Positions 1 to 7,009 of a DNA stretch of 13,510 nucleotides are shown here, in pieces. The notes under the pieces are model-generated. The model was given only the letters and a program-made list of their open reading frames with translations. It was not told the origin of the DNA and searched no databases. Position 1 is the first letter of the stretch. Every line of letters begins with the position of its first letter. Origin of the DNA: a bacterium (GTDB taxonomy: Bacteria; Krumholzibacteriota; Krumholzibacteria; LZORAL124-64-63); assembly GCA_003646045.1 (NCBI GenBank), contig QNDV01000019.1, positions 1-13,510 on the forward strand. The letters are read 5' to 3'. Made by a program: the position numbers and the translations under genes.

Positions 1-898
1 CCATGTCGGCGAGATCCCGGACATCCCCGTCCAGCGGCAGTACGAGATGACGATGGAAGCCTTCGTTGGCAGCCAGCCAGCGATGCAGGGTGCCGCCGGG
101 AGACATGGCCGGCGTGTCGATCTCCGGCAGATCCAGCAGCACCGCGTCGTAGTTCCCCAGATGTTCGGCCACCGCAGCGATTCGATCCGTGTTCTGTATC
201 ACGGCGGCATCGAAACTACCCGCCGCGGCTGCGGCCTGCAGGCGGCGTACCTCACCCCGATGGGCAGGCATGATCGACAGCATGAGGGTGCGTCGCTTGC
301 GCGCCGACAGTTCGGCCGCCGCACCCAGCACCAGGTCGCTGCGCCCGGTATCGGACCGCCCCAAGAAGGCATGGCAACCGTAGAATCCCGCCCAGTCACT
401 GTTGCTCGCGGGCAGGTTCTCCTCGAGCCAGGACAGGAAGCCCGGTCGATCGTGTTCGGGTCGACCGGTCTCACCGGCAAACCGCGTCAGCAGGTGGGCA
501 ACGGTTTCCGCACTCGCGCCCGCGCCGGTGAGGATGCCACTGAGTGGATTGGCGTCCACCCGGGCCGTGCCCTTCACCAGCCGAGCGTGCTGCTCCTCGA
601 GTATCGCGGCCAGGTCCTCGATGCGCGCTACTTCCGCCGCCATGTCACGGCGCTCCGTGGATGACTTCGCCGGCGGACGGCGCACGCCGGCCTGCCCGTC
701 AGCCTGCACCATGACCTCCACGTAGCGGTCACGCCCGAGGCCGTGGTCCTGGCGTCTGGTCACCGTCCGTGATCCGACGATCACCGCGTCGTCACCGAAG
801 TCCTTCTTCACGCGCCGATAGGCGTCCTGCAACGTGGCTGCTTTTACGGCCACCAGGCCCTCGTCAGCCTGTTGCGAGGTCTGCATGCGCGTTTCCAT
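1..898 (-). CDS. flhF: FlhF-like SRP-family protein, partial (C-terminus outside window), degenerate GTPase motifs
   Basis: The first 299 codons are visible; the 3' end lies beyond the window. FlhF is an SRP-family GTPase that controls flagellar placement or number at the membrane. Residues 15-45 (LVAVKAATLQDAYRRVKKDF, then GDDAVIVGSR) match the FlhF N-terminal region, and flhF follows flhA in many flagellar operons. Residues 85-165 are a helical linker/N-domain. The G-domain begins near residue 170, but the P-loop at 180-187 is GRSDTGRS, with Arg186 where the catalytic Lys is expected. The family's TxDxxR segment reads LSIMPAHRGEVRRL (207-220), and the DTAG motif reads DLPE (256-259). Nucleotide binding or hydrolysis is therefore doubtful (inference). 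The ATG at 898 was chosen because GGTGGTGA lies just upstream; it overlaps the flhA end by 35 bp, suggesting translational coupling. An in-frame ATG at 886 is an alternative start. A divergent FlhF-like protein with a true FlhF elsewhere is possible. Confidence 0.82.
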   Translation of the reverse strand, partial: METRMQTSQQADEGLVAVKAATLQDAYRRVKKDFGDDAVIVGSRTVTRRQDHGLGRDRYVEVMVQADGQAGVRRPPAKSSTERRDMAAEVARIEDLAAILEEQHARLVKGTARVDANPLSGILTGAGASAETVAHLLTRFAGETGRPEHDRPGFLSWLEENLPASNSDWAGFYGCHAFLGRSDTGRSDLVLGAAAELSARKRRTLMLSIMPAHRGEVRRLQAAAAAGSFDAAVIQNTDRIAAVAEHLGNYDAVLLDLPEIDTPAMSPGGTLHRWLAANEGFHRHLVLPLDGDVRDLADM

Positions 899-2984
899 GG
901 GTCACCACCGTTCCGGCCGAATGGACGCTCGCCGAGGCTGCCACCTCGGAATAGCCCATAACGGCCAAGTTGGGATAGGTCGGCTCCACGAGCCGCTTGA
1001 CAAAGAGTCGGATGGGCGTAGGCACCAGCAGTACCGGCGGCGGACCGGCACCGTAGGCCGACCTCAGGACACTCTCGAGACTACCGAGGAACCCCTGGGT
1101 GAAAGCGGGATCGAGGGCCACGCCCCCGCCCTGTTCTGAGTCGCGACCGGCCCGCATGAAGGTCGCCTCCACTTCCGGGTGCAGGCTGACCACGTGCAAC
1201 TGCCCGTCGGGAGCCGTGAACAGGCCGGTGATGGAACGCCCCAGCGACTCGCGCACCTTGCCCACCAGCAGATCCGTGCCGGCCCCGACGCCCGTGTAGT
1301 TCGCGAGGGTCTCGAGGATAGTGATGATGTCCTTGACCGGGATCCTCTCATGCAACAGCGAACGCAGGACGTTGTGCAGGGTATTGACCGGCACCTTGTC
1401 CGGTATCAGGTCCTCCACCAGGGCGGGCGCGAACTCGCGGATGGACTCGCACATGTCCTTGACGTCCTGGCGGCTCAGCAGTTCGTCACTGTGGCCGCGG
1501 ATCAGTTCGGAGAGGTGGGTCGCCAGCACGCCAGACGGTTCCACCACGGTGTAGCCTTCGCGCTCGGCTACTTCCTTGTGATCGGTATCTATCCACAGGG
1601 CCGGCAGGTTGAAGGCCGGCTCCACCGTCGCGGTACCCTCGAGTTCGCCGGCGTCCGACCGCGTGCTCATGGCCAACAACCTGGTGGGCTGCAGTTCGGC
1701 CCGGGCCACCTCGACCCCCTTGAGCTTGATGACGTAGCTGTTGGCTGTGAGCTGGAGGTTGTCCCGCACCCGGATGGGGTGCACGAAGATGCCCAACTCG
1801 GCAGCGATCTGTCGGCGCAGGTTGCCGATGCGTTGCAGCAGGTCTCCGCCCCGTTTCTCGTCCACCAGGGAAATGAGGCCGTAGCCTATTTCCAGTTCCA
1901 AACGGTCCAGTACGAAGAGATCCTCGCCACGCAATCCTTCGGGCTCCTCATCCTGGGCGGCGGCCATAGCCTGAGCCGCCTCGTCCTCGGCCCGCCCCTC
2001 ACGGTCGTCGTAATCTGCCACCCTCTTGCCCATGAACAATCCCGCCAGGGCGGTAAGGATGCTGAAGATCACGAACGGGCCCGTGGGAAGACCGGGAATC
2101 AGGCCGAAGACCATCAGGGCGGCAGAAGACAGATACAATGCCTTGCGCTGGCGGAAGATCTGGAGGGTCAGCGCCTGGCCCAGGTTCAGCGAGCCGCTGG
2201 ACCGCGTCACTACCAGGCCCGCACTGGTGGAAACCAGCAGCGCGGGTATCTGACTCACCAGACCGTCACCAACGGTGAGGATGGTAAAGCGACTCAGGGC
2301 CTCACTGGCCGTCATGCCCATCTGCATCATGCCGATGATGAAACCCGCCGCGATGTTGACCAGGGTGATGATGATACCGGCGATGGCATCGCCCTTGACG
2401 AACTTGCTGGCACCGTCCATGGCGCCGAAGAATTCGGCCTCGCGGGAGATTTCCTCCCGTCGCTGCCTCGCCTGTCGCTCGTTGATGAGCCCGGCGTTCA
2501 GGTCGGCGTCGACGGCCATCTGCTTACCCGGCATGGCGTCCAGGGTGAAACGCGCCGCCACCTCGGCTATGCGCCCCGAACCCTTGGTGATGACCATGAA
2601 GTTGATGACCACCAGGATCGTGAACACGATCACGCCGATGACGTAGTTGCCCCCTACCACGAAGTCGCCGAAACTCTCGATCACCTGCCCCGCATCACCC
2701 TTGCTGAGAATGAGCCGGGTCGAAGCCACGTTCAGGGCCAGTCGCATGAGGGTCAGGATCAACAGCAGGGAGGGAAAGCTGCTGAACTGGAGTGGCTCCT
2801 TGAGGTACAGCGACACCAACAGGACCGTGACGCTGAAGGCGATGCTGAAGGTGATCATCAGGTCCAGCACCACCGCCGGAACCGGCACCACCATGAGCCC
2901 CAGAATCACCATCACCGCCGCAGCACTCATCACGTTGCTGTTGGCGAGGATCAGGTCACGATCGATAGTGTTTTCCTGCGACAA
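864..2984 (-). CDS. flhA: Flagellar type III export gate protein FlhA
   Basis: FlhA (706 aa, normal length) forms the nonameric export gate that uses the proton motive force and docks chaperone-substrate complexes on its cytoplasmic ring. The N-terminal half is hydrophobic with several membrane segments from residue 20 to about 325. The conserved FHIPEP-family cytoplasmic loop lies near residues 145-205, with TLDAMPGKQMAVDADL and the EEISREAEFFGAMDGASKFVKGD stretch split across it. Residues 350-690 form the soluble C-terminal domain, with the conserved VPVNTLHNVLRSLLHERIPV region and a late NLAVMGYSEV segment. The start is TTG at 2984 (TTG TCG CAG), supported by GGGAG about 8 nt upstream; no better start exists before the flhB stop. 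It begins 14 nt after flhB and overlaps flhF. No unusual residues were noticed in the core. Confidence 0.97.
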   Translation of the reverse strand: MSQENTIDRDLILANSNVMSAAAVMVILGLMVVPVPAVVLDLMITFSIAFSVTVLLVSLYLKEPLQFSSFPSLLLILTLMRLALNVASTRLILSKGDAGQVIESFGDFVVGGNYVIGVIVFTILVVINFMVITKGSGRIAEVAARFTLDAMPGKQMAVDADLNAGLINERQARQRREEISREAEFFGAMDGASKFVKGDAIAGIIITLVNIAAGFIIGMMQMGMTASEALSRFTILTVGDGLVSQIPALLVSTSAGLVVTRSSGSLNLGQALTLQIFRQRKALYLSSAALMVFGLIPGLPTGPFVIFSILTALAGLFMGKRVADYDDREGRAEDEAAQAMAAAQDEEPEGLRGEDLFVLDRLELEIGYGLISLVDEKRGGDLLQRIGNLRRQIAAELGIFVHPIRVRDNLQLTANSYVIKLKGVEVARAELQPTRLLAMSTRSDAGELEGTATVEPAFNLPALWIDTDHKEVAEREGYTVVEPSGVLATHLSELIRGHSDELLSRQDVKDMCESIREFAPALVEDLIPDKVPVNTLHNVLRSLLHERIPVKDIITILETLANYTGVGAGTDLLVGKVRESLGRSITGLFTAPDGQLHVVSLHPEVEATFMRAGRDSEQGGGVALDPAFTQGFLGSLESVLRSAYGAGPPPVLLVPTPIRLFVKRLVEPTYPNLAVMGYSEVAASASVHSAGTVVTHGNAHADLATG

Positions 2985-2998
2985 GTCTCAGCTCCCGG

Positions 2999-4063
2999 TC
3001 AAGATTTTCTGAGGCGGTACACGTAGGCGAGCACTTCGGCCACTGCCTGATACAGGCTCTCGGGCACGACACGCCCCAGATCCACCTGCTTGTAGAGGGC
3101 CCTCGCGAGGATCTTGTTCTCCAGCACCGGCACCCGTGCCTTGCGCGCGATCCTCTTGATGGTCTGGGCCACATGGTCCTGGCCCTTGGCCACCACAGTG
3201 GGTGCGGCGGCGCCGGGCTCATAACGCAGGGCTACCGCAAAATGGGTCGGGTTGGTGATCACCACGTCGGCGGTGGGCACGTCCGCGAGCATGCGCTTGC
3301 GCGCCATCTCGAACTGCAGAGCCCGGATCCTGGCCTTGATCTGGGGATCGCCCTCGAACTCCTTGTGTTCCTGCTTCACTTCGTACTTGCTCATCTTGAG
3401 ATTCTCTTCGTATTGGTGCTTCTGCCAGAACCAGTCGGCCAGGGCCACTACCACGGTAAAGAACAGCAGCCTGAGCATCAGCTTCACGAACCCGCTCTTG
3501 CCCAGGACGATGATGGCCGGCAGGGGCAGCAGCGGTGAGGCGATGATGTTGTACATGAGGCCGTCGATGGTCCACCAGGCCAGCAGTGACACGAGGCCGA
3601 TCTTCACCGTGTTCTTGATCATGTCGAAGGCTGCGGTCTTCTGGAAAAATTTCTTGGCACCCTTGATGGGGTCGAGCTTCTCCGTCTTGAAGGCCAGTGC
3701 CTCGGCGCTGGCGTGGAATCCCACTTGCAGCACATTGGCTCCCACAGCGGCGATCAGCAGCGCAACCACCAGGGGCAACAGGGCCATGAGCAGAACTTCC
3801 AGGTTGGCCTGGAGCAATTCGCGGACCGCACCGGCGGCAGTAGCCGGACCCAGGAGGTGGGCCTGACTCATGAGGTAGGTCGTATTCTCCCCCAGCACCC
3901 GGGCGAAGTGGCCCGAGCTGATCACCAGCATGCTCATACCCACAATCAGCAGCACTGAGCCGTTGACTTCCTGGCTCTTGGCGACCTGCCCCTTGTTGCG
4001 GGCCTGTTCACGACGTTTACCAGTCGCCTTTTCTGTGCGCTCTCCGCCTGTTTCCTCTGCCAC
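2999..4063 (-). CDS. flhB: Flagellar export switch protein FlhB
   Basis: FlhB (354 aa) is the export-gate subunit that switches secretion from rod/hook to filament substrates after self-cleavage. The N-terminus carries the typical basic TEKATGKRREQARNKGQVAKS segment (split around residues 10-30), followed by four membrane segments within about residues 36-210. The cytoplasmic domain contains the autocleavage motif NPTH at residues 271-274, followed by FAVALRYEP, so the substrate-specificity switch should be functional. The C-terminus is short, ending near the family core without a long proline tail. The start is GTG at 4063, with a near-perfect SD (AGGAGGTGA) four nt upstream. It lies 66 nt downstream of fliR, and that gap contains a small GC hairpin. 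Confidence 0.97.
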   Translation of the reverse strand: MAEETGGERTEKATGKRREQARNKGQVAKSQEVNGSVLLIVGMSMLVISSGHFARVLGENTTYLMSQAHLLGPATAAGAVRELLQANLEVLLMALLPLVVALLIAAVGANVLQVGFHASAEALAFKTEKLDPIKGAKKFFQKTAAFDMIKNTVKIGLVSLLAWWTIDGLMYNIIASPLLPLPAIIVLGKSGFVKLMLRLLFFTVVVALADWFWQKHQYEENLKMSKYEVKQEHKEFEGDPQIKARIRALQFEMARKRMLADVPTADVVITNPTHFAVALRYEPGAAAPTVVAKGQDHVAQTIKRIARKARVPVLENKILARALYKQVDLGRVVPESLYQAVAEVLAYVYRLRKS

Positions 4064-4084
4064 GGCTCACCTCCTCTGCTGATT

Positions 4085-4099
4085 GCCGCCGGGGGCGGC
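4085..4099 (-). repeat. GC-rich perfect inverted repeat in fliR-flhB leader
   Basis: GCCGCC-CCC-GGCGGC forms a 6-bp perfect stem with a 3-nt loop on the minus-strand transcript, about 10 nt upstream of the very strong flhB Shine-Dalgarno. No T-run follows it, so it is not an intrinsic terminator. It could act as an mRNA-stabilising or processing hairpin, or be a by-product of high GC. Confidence 0.4.
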
Positions 4100-4129
4100 T
4101 TCGTTGTCCTAAATTCGTGCGCCCACCGG

Positions 4130-4912
4130 TCAGCGCATAGCCAACAGGATCTGCGCCAACCGGTCTTCCAGTCCGCTGAACATCATGAGTGCCATGTCGC
4201 GGAAGTAGACCATCGACAGGCCCAGGGTCACCAGGCCCACGGCTATCTTCACCGGGAAGCCCACCACCAACACGTTGATCTGGGGTACGGTCTTGACCAC
4301 CACGCCCATGGACGCGCTGACCAGTAGAAGGACCACTACCACGGGCGCCGCGATGCGCAATCCCAGGGAGAACACCTGCGAAAATTCCCGCAGCAGGTGC
4401 CAGGCCCCGGCGGCGGGATCCACCGGCGCATAGGGCGGCACCACGATGCACGACTGGAACATGGCTCCCACCAGGATGTGGTGTCCGCCGGTGGCGAAGA
4501 AGATCAGGACAGCCGTCAGGTAGTAGAGCTGGGAGATGACCGAGATCTGTGAATTGCTCATGGGGTCGTAGGCGTTCACGATGGCGAATCCCACTTGCAT
4601 GCCGGCCACCGAGCCCGCGAACCGGACCGCGGTAAATACGATATTAACCGTGAATCCCAGCAGTGCTCCCACCACCAGGGAACGCAACGCCTCCAGCACC
4701 AGTGAGGACCAGGAAAGATCCAGGGTACCCACGGGCAGTCCCGCGGCGATGCCCGGCGCCAGGGCCGCGGCAAAACTGGCTGCCAGGCCGAAGCGCCACA
4801 AAGGCGGTACGGTCCGCAGTTCCAGCAGGGGCAGGGTTGCGGCCAGGACCGCGAAACGCACCGCCAGGGCGCCGCCTACGGCCAGGAGATTGATGTCCAG
4901 ATTGAACTCCAT
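4130..4912 (-). CDS. fliR: Flagellar export gate protein FliR
   Basis: FliR (260 aa) is one of the three proteins (FliP5-FliQ4-FliR1) making the helical export channel at the base of the basal body. The sequence is very hydrophobic with about six predicted membrane segments. Family marks include GMQVGFAI (104-111), the NAYDPMSNSQ segment (113-122) and VPQINVLVVGFPVKI (209-223), which corresponds to the conserved VPQxNVFxxGxPxKI of FliR. The ATG at 4912 lies 7 nt after the fliQ stop, and the SD is weak (ACACGGGC), so translation is probably coupled to fliQ. Confidence 0.97.
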   Translation of the reverse strand: MEFNLDINLLAVGGALAVRFAVLAATLPLLELRTVPPLWRFGLAASFAAALAPGIAAGLPVGTLDLSWSSLVLEALRSLVVGALLGFTVNIVFTAVRFAGSVAGMQVGFAIVNAYDPMSNSQISVISQLYYLTAVLIFFATGGHHILVGAMFQSCIVVPPYAPVDPAAGAWHLLREFSQVFSLGLRIAAPVVVVLLLVSASMGVVVKTVPQINVLVVGFPVKIAVGLVTLGLSMVYFRDMALMMFSGLEDRLAQILLAMR

Positions 4913-4919
4913 GCCCGTG

Positions 4920-5183
4920 TCACATGTTGGCGATGCGGGTGAACATCGCCGTGGTGAAGCCTGTGAGTTGGCTGATGGCCCAGGGCAGGGTCAGCACGAG
5001 TACCGCGAAGACCGTGAGGATCTTGGGCACAAAAGTCATGGTCATCTCGTTGATCTGGGTCGCCGCCTGGAAGATGCTTATTGTCAGGCCCACGATCATG
5101 CCAGCCACCAACATGGGTCCGGCCACGAAGACCACGGTACGCATGGCCTGCTGGGCGATTTCAATGACAGCTTCTGGGGTCAC
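4920..5183 (-). CDS. fliQ: Flagellar export gate protein FliQ
   Basis: FliQ is 87 aa, the usual family length. It has the two-helix hairpin expected of FliQ, with hydrophobic segments near residues 17-37 and 54-74 separated by the conserved QAATQINEMTMTFVPKI loop (40-56). It forms the outer layer of the FliPQR export channel. The start is GTG at 5183 (GTG ACC CCA GAA), supported by AAAGGAG 7 nt upstream. It lies 19 nt downstream of fliP and 7 nt upstream of fliR in an uninterrupted fliPQR block. Confidence 0.96.
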   Translation of the reverse strand: MTPEAVIEIAQQAMRTVVFVAGPMLVAGMIVGLTISIFQAATQINEMTMTFVPKILTVFAVLVLTLPWAISQLTGFTTAMFTRIANM

Positions 5184-5202
5184 CTCGTGGCTCCTTTACT
5201 AA

Positions 5203-5994
5203 CTACTGGAAGGCCTGGACCAGTGACTTGACCACCAGGAACCAGCCGTCCACCAGGACGAACAACAGGATTTTGAAGGGCAGACTGATGAGCACCGGCG
5301 GCAACATCATCATGCCCATGGACATGAGTACCGAGGCCACGACCATGTCGATGATCAGGAAGGGGATGAAGAGCACGAAGCCCATCTGGAAAGCCGTCTT
5401 CAGCTCACTCAGCACGAAGGCCGGAATTACCACCAGCATGGGCAGTTCCTCCGGAGTGTCAGGCGCCACGGTATCCGTCAGGTCCAGAAACAGGGCCACA
5501 TCCTTCTCACGCACCTGGCCCAGCATGAACTGCTTGAGGGGTATCTGGATGCGCTGGAAGGCTTCTCCCTGGTCGATCTGTTCGGTGAGGAAGGGTTGCA
5601 GGGCGTCGTCGTTCATCTCGTGCATCACCGGCGACATGACCACGATCGTCAGAAAGAGCGCCAACCCGATGATGATCTGGTTGTTGGGTGCCTGGTTGGC
5701 CCCGATGGCCTGGCGCAGGAAGCCCAGCACGATAACGATGCGCGTGAAACTGGTCAGCAGGATGAGAAAGGCCGGCGCCAACGAGAGCACCGTCATGAGC
5801 AACACGATCTTCAGGGCCGAGTCCATACCCTGCACACCCTCGCCCCCGCCCTTGAGCTCGAGGGTGAGCACGGGACTCTCGGCGGTGATGGACGTGGCGT
5901 CCTGCGCCCGGGCGACCGGGACGTCCAGGACGGCCATGAGGGCCACGGCGGCCAACACGGTGACAAGGCAGATGATGGGACTGTTGTGGCGCAA
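5203..5994 (-). CDS. fliP: Flagellar export gate protein FliP
   Basis: FliP (263 aa) is the main channel-forming subunit of the flagellar type III export gate. An N-terminal signal-like helix (residues 8-30, ending PVARAQ) is typical, since FliP is usually cleaved by signal peptidase. The conserved core follows: SFTRIVIVLGFLRQAIGANQ (85-104) with PNNQIIIGLALFLT just after it, then the periplasmic domain, and near the C-terminus LISLPFKILLFVLVDGW. The start is TTG at 5994 (TTG CGC CAC), chosen because GGAGG sits at 6003-6007 and because the signal helix then has normal length. It is the first gene downstream of an internal terminator and a sigma-54 promoter, so it probably heads its own transcription unit fliPQR-flhBA-flhF. 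Confidence 0.97.
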   Translation of the reverse strand: MRHNSPIICLVTVLAAVALMAVLDVPVARAQDATSITAESPVLTLELKGGGEGVQGMDSALKIVLLMTVLSLAPAFLILLTSFTRIVIVLGFLRQAIGANQAPNNQIIIGLALFLTIVVMSPVMHEMNDDALQPFLTEQIDQGEAFQRIQIPLKQFMLGQVREKDVALFLDLTDTVAPDTPEELPMLVVIPAFVLSELKTAFQMGFVLFIPFLIIDMVVASVLMSMGMMMLPPVLISLPFKILLFVLVDGWFLVVKSLVQAFQ

Positions 5995-6033
5995 AGTGGC
6001 GTCCTCCGGTAGAAAGTCTGTTTCCTTAGGGAA

Positions 6034-6049
6034 GGCAATGGGCGTGCCA
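6034..6049 (-). promoter_or_regulatory. Sigma-54 (RpoN) -24/-12 promoter upstream of fliP
   Basis: The minus strand reads TGGCACG-CCCA-TTGCC. The known sigma-54 consensus is TGGCACG-N4-TTGCW, so every core position matches except the last, weakly conserved W. The GG and GC pairs are separated by 10 nt, as required. Placing the -12 C at 6035 predicts transcription start near 6023, giving a leader of about 29 nt that contains the fliP SD. Such promoters need an AAA+ activator; no activator gene or clear enhancer is visible here, although the AT-rich stretch at about 6098-6120 lies upstream. Many flagellar systems use RpoN, so the context fits. Confidence 0.85.
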
Positions 6050-6108
6050 CGTCGCGGCCGTGCGTCAGATGTCGCGTCCTCTTGTATGCTGTTGTCTCAA
6101 TGAAACTT

Positions 6109-6155
6109 AAGAATAAAGAAGACGCCCCGAGGTGACCATGGGGGCCTCGGGGCGT
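6109..6155 (-). terminator. Rho-independent terminator after fliO
   Basis: On the minus strand, ACGCCCCGAGG (6155-6145) pairs perfectly with CCTCGGGGCGT (6132-6122) to give an 11-bp, mostly GC stem with a 12-nt loop. It is followed immediately by the T-rich run CTTCTTTATTCTT. It begins 25 nt after the fliO stop. On the plus strand the stem is followed by GGGTGG, so it terminates only leftward transcription. It separates the flgD-to-fliO unit from fliP. Confidence 0.85.
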
Positions 6156-6179
6156 GGGTGGTAACCGTCCAGTTCCTGA

Positions 6180-6611
6180 TCAGCTAGCGGGCGTCCTCGA
6201 CAGCGATCCGGATTCACCGGAGCGACTCGCCATGGCGCGCCAGCGACGCATGTCCAACATGCCGGTATGCTGTGGTGACGGTATTCGGGGTGTTTCGGCG
6301 TCCGCCCGTGATTCCCAGGCGGCCAGTGTTTCCTGCTCCAGCACCACCATGGCGCCGTCGTGCCGGTAGACGTAATGTACGGCATCGCCCAAGCGCAGCA
6401 CCTGGATCTCCCGCTTGGGTCCCAGCGGCCATACGGTAAGCATGCCGGCCCGGTCGCCGCCCCGGTTCTTCTGGAAGCGTCCCAGCAGGCGCAGGCTCAG
6501 GAGCAATAGTCCGAAGACCGCTACCAGCCCACCCGCGGTCTGCCACCAGGACATGCCCGTATTGGCAGCAAGGCCCGTCAATTCGGTACTGGCCAGGGGA
6601 CAGATCATCAC
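6180..6611 (-). CDS. fliO: Flagellar biosynthetic protein FliO
   Basis: FliO is a small membrane protein that helps assemble or stabilise the FliP ring. The 143-aa product has one clear membrane helix (about residues 25-43, GGLVAVFGLLLLSLRLLG). A cytoplasmic domain follows with the family pattern LTVWPLGPKREIQVLRLGDA, then VVLEQETLAAW, as in other FliO/FliZ proteins where a beta-rich segment precedes a variable tail. The tail (residues 100-143) is Arg/Ser-rich and unconserved. The GTG start at 6611 overlaps the fliN stop (GTGATG against CTGTGA), so the two genes are translationally coupled; the adjacent ATG at 6608 is an equivalent start. FliO normally sits directly next to fliP, but here a terminator and a promoter separate them. 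Confidence 0.9.
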   Translation of the reverse strand: MMICPLASTELTGLAANTGMSWWQTAGGLVAVFGLLLLSLRLLGRFQKNRGGDRAGMLTVWPLGPKREIQVLRLGDAVHYVYRHDGAMVVLEQETLAAWESRADAETPRIPSPQHTGMLDMRRWRAMASRSGESGSLSRTPAS

Positions 6612-7006
6612 AGAACCCGCTTCAGGCGTTCGACGCGGTTGAGCAGTTTGGTGATGCGGACGGCAAAGTGGTCGTCCACCACCACTACCTCACCGGAAGC
6701 CAGCAGGGCACCATTGACGAGGATGTCCACCGGTTCACTGGTTTGGCGCTGCAGTTCCACCACCGAGCCCTGGGTCAGGTTCAGCACGTCACGGAACTTG
6801 AGTTCAGCGCGGCCCAGCTCGACCGTTATCTTCAGTCCCACATCCAGCAGCAGGTCCAGGTTGCCCGTGTCCGGGACATCCTCTTCGAGATCACGCGTCA
6901 AAGCCGCCGACTCCTGATCCACCAGGGGCGACGACGCATCATCCGGCGTCTCCGTCGCGGCCGGGGCCTCCCGGTCGATAGTCGCCTGGGTGTCGTCGTT
7001 GCTCAT
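6608..7006 (-). CDS. fliN: Flagellar motor switch protein FliN
   Basis: FliN (132 aa) forms the base of the cytoplasmic C-ring, takes part in switching rotation and provides an export docking site. Residues 1-45 are an acidic, low-complexity N-terminal region rich in Asp, Glu, Ala and Thr. The SPOA domain spans about 50-127, with LDVGLKITVELGRAELKFRD (54-73), then LNLTQGSVVEL and ASGEVVVVDDHFAVRIT. It is a plain FliN; there is no CheC-like phosphatase domain as in Bacillus FliY. The ATG at 7006 lies 3 nt after the fliM stop, and the SD (AAGGAG) is inside the end of fliM, so expression is coupled to it. Confidence 0.97.
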   Translation of the reverse strand: MSNDDTQATIDREAPAATETPDDASSPLVDQESAALTRDLEEDVPDTGNLDLLLDVGLKITVELGRAELKFRDVLNLTQGSVVELQRQTSEPVDILVNGALLASGEVVVVDDHFAVRITKLLNRVERLKRVL

Positions 7007-7009
7007 TCC

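Noticed and set aside
47..664. A 205-codon plus-strand frame opposite the partial flhF
   Set aside because: The minus frame carries a recognisable FlhF N-terminus, an SD and operon context; the plus frame has none of these.
1179..3026. A 615-codon open frame on the plus strand opposite flhA and the start of flhF/flhB region
   Set aside because: It is antisense to a full-length, well-conserved flhA. Its translation is His/Gln/Asp-rich without domain character, as expected for a mirror frame in GC-rich coding DNA.
4085..4099. Hairpin before flhB considered as a terminator
   Set aside because: The stem is only 6 bp and no T-run follows; it sits directly upstream of a very strong SD.
6122..6155. 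The fliO-fliP stem as a bidirectional terminator
   Set aside because: On the plus strand the stem is followed by GGGTGG, not a T-run, and no plus-strand gene ends nearby.
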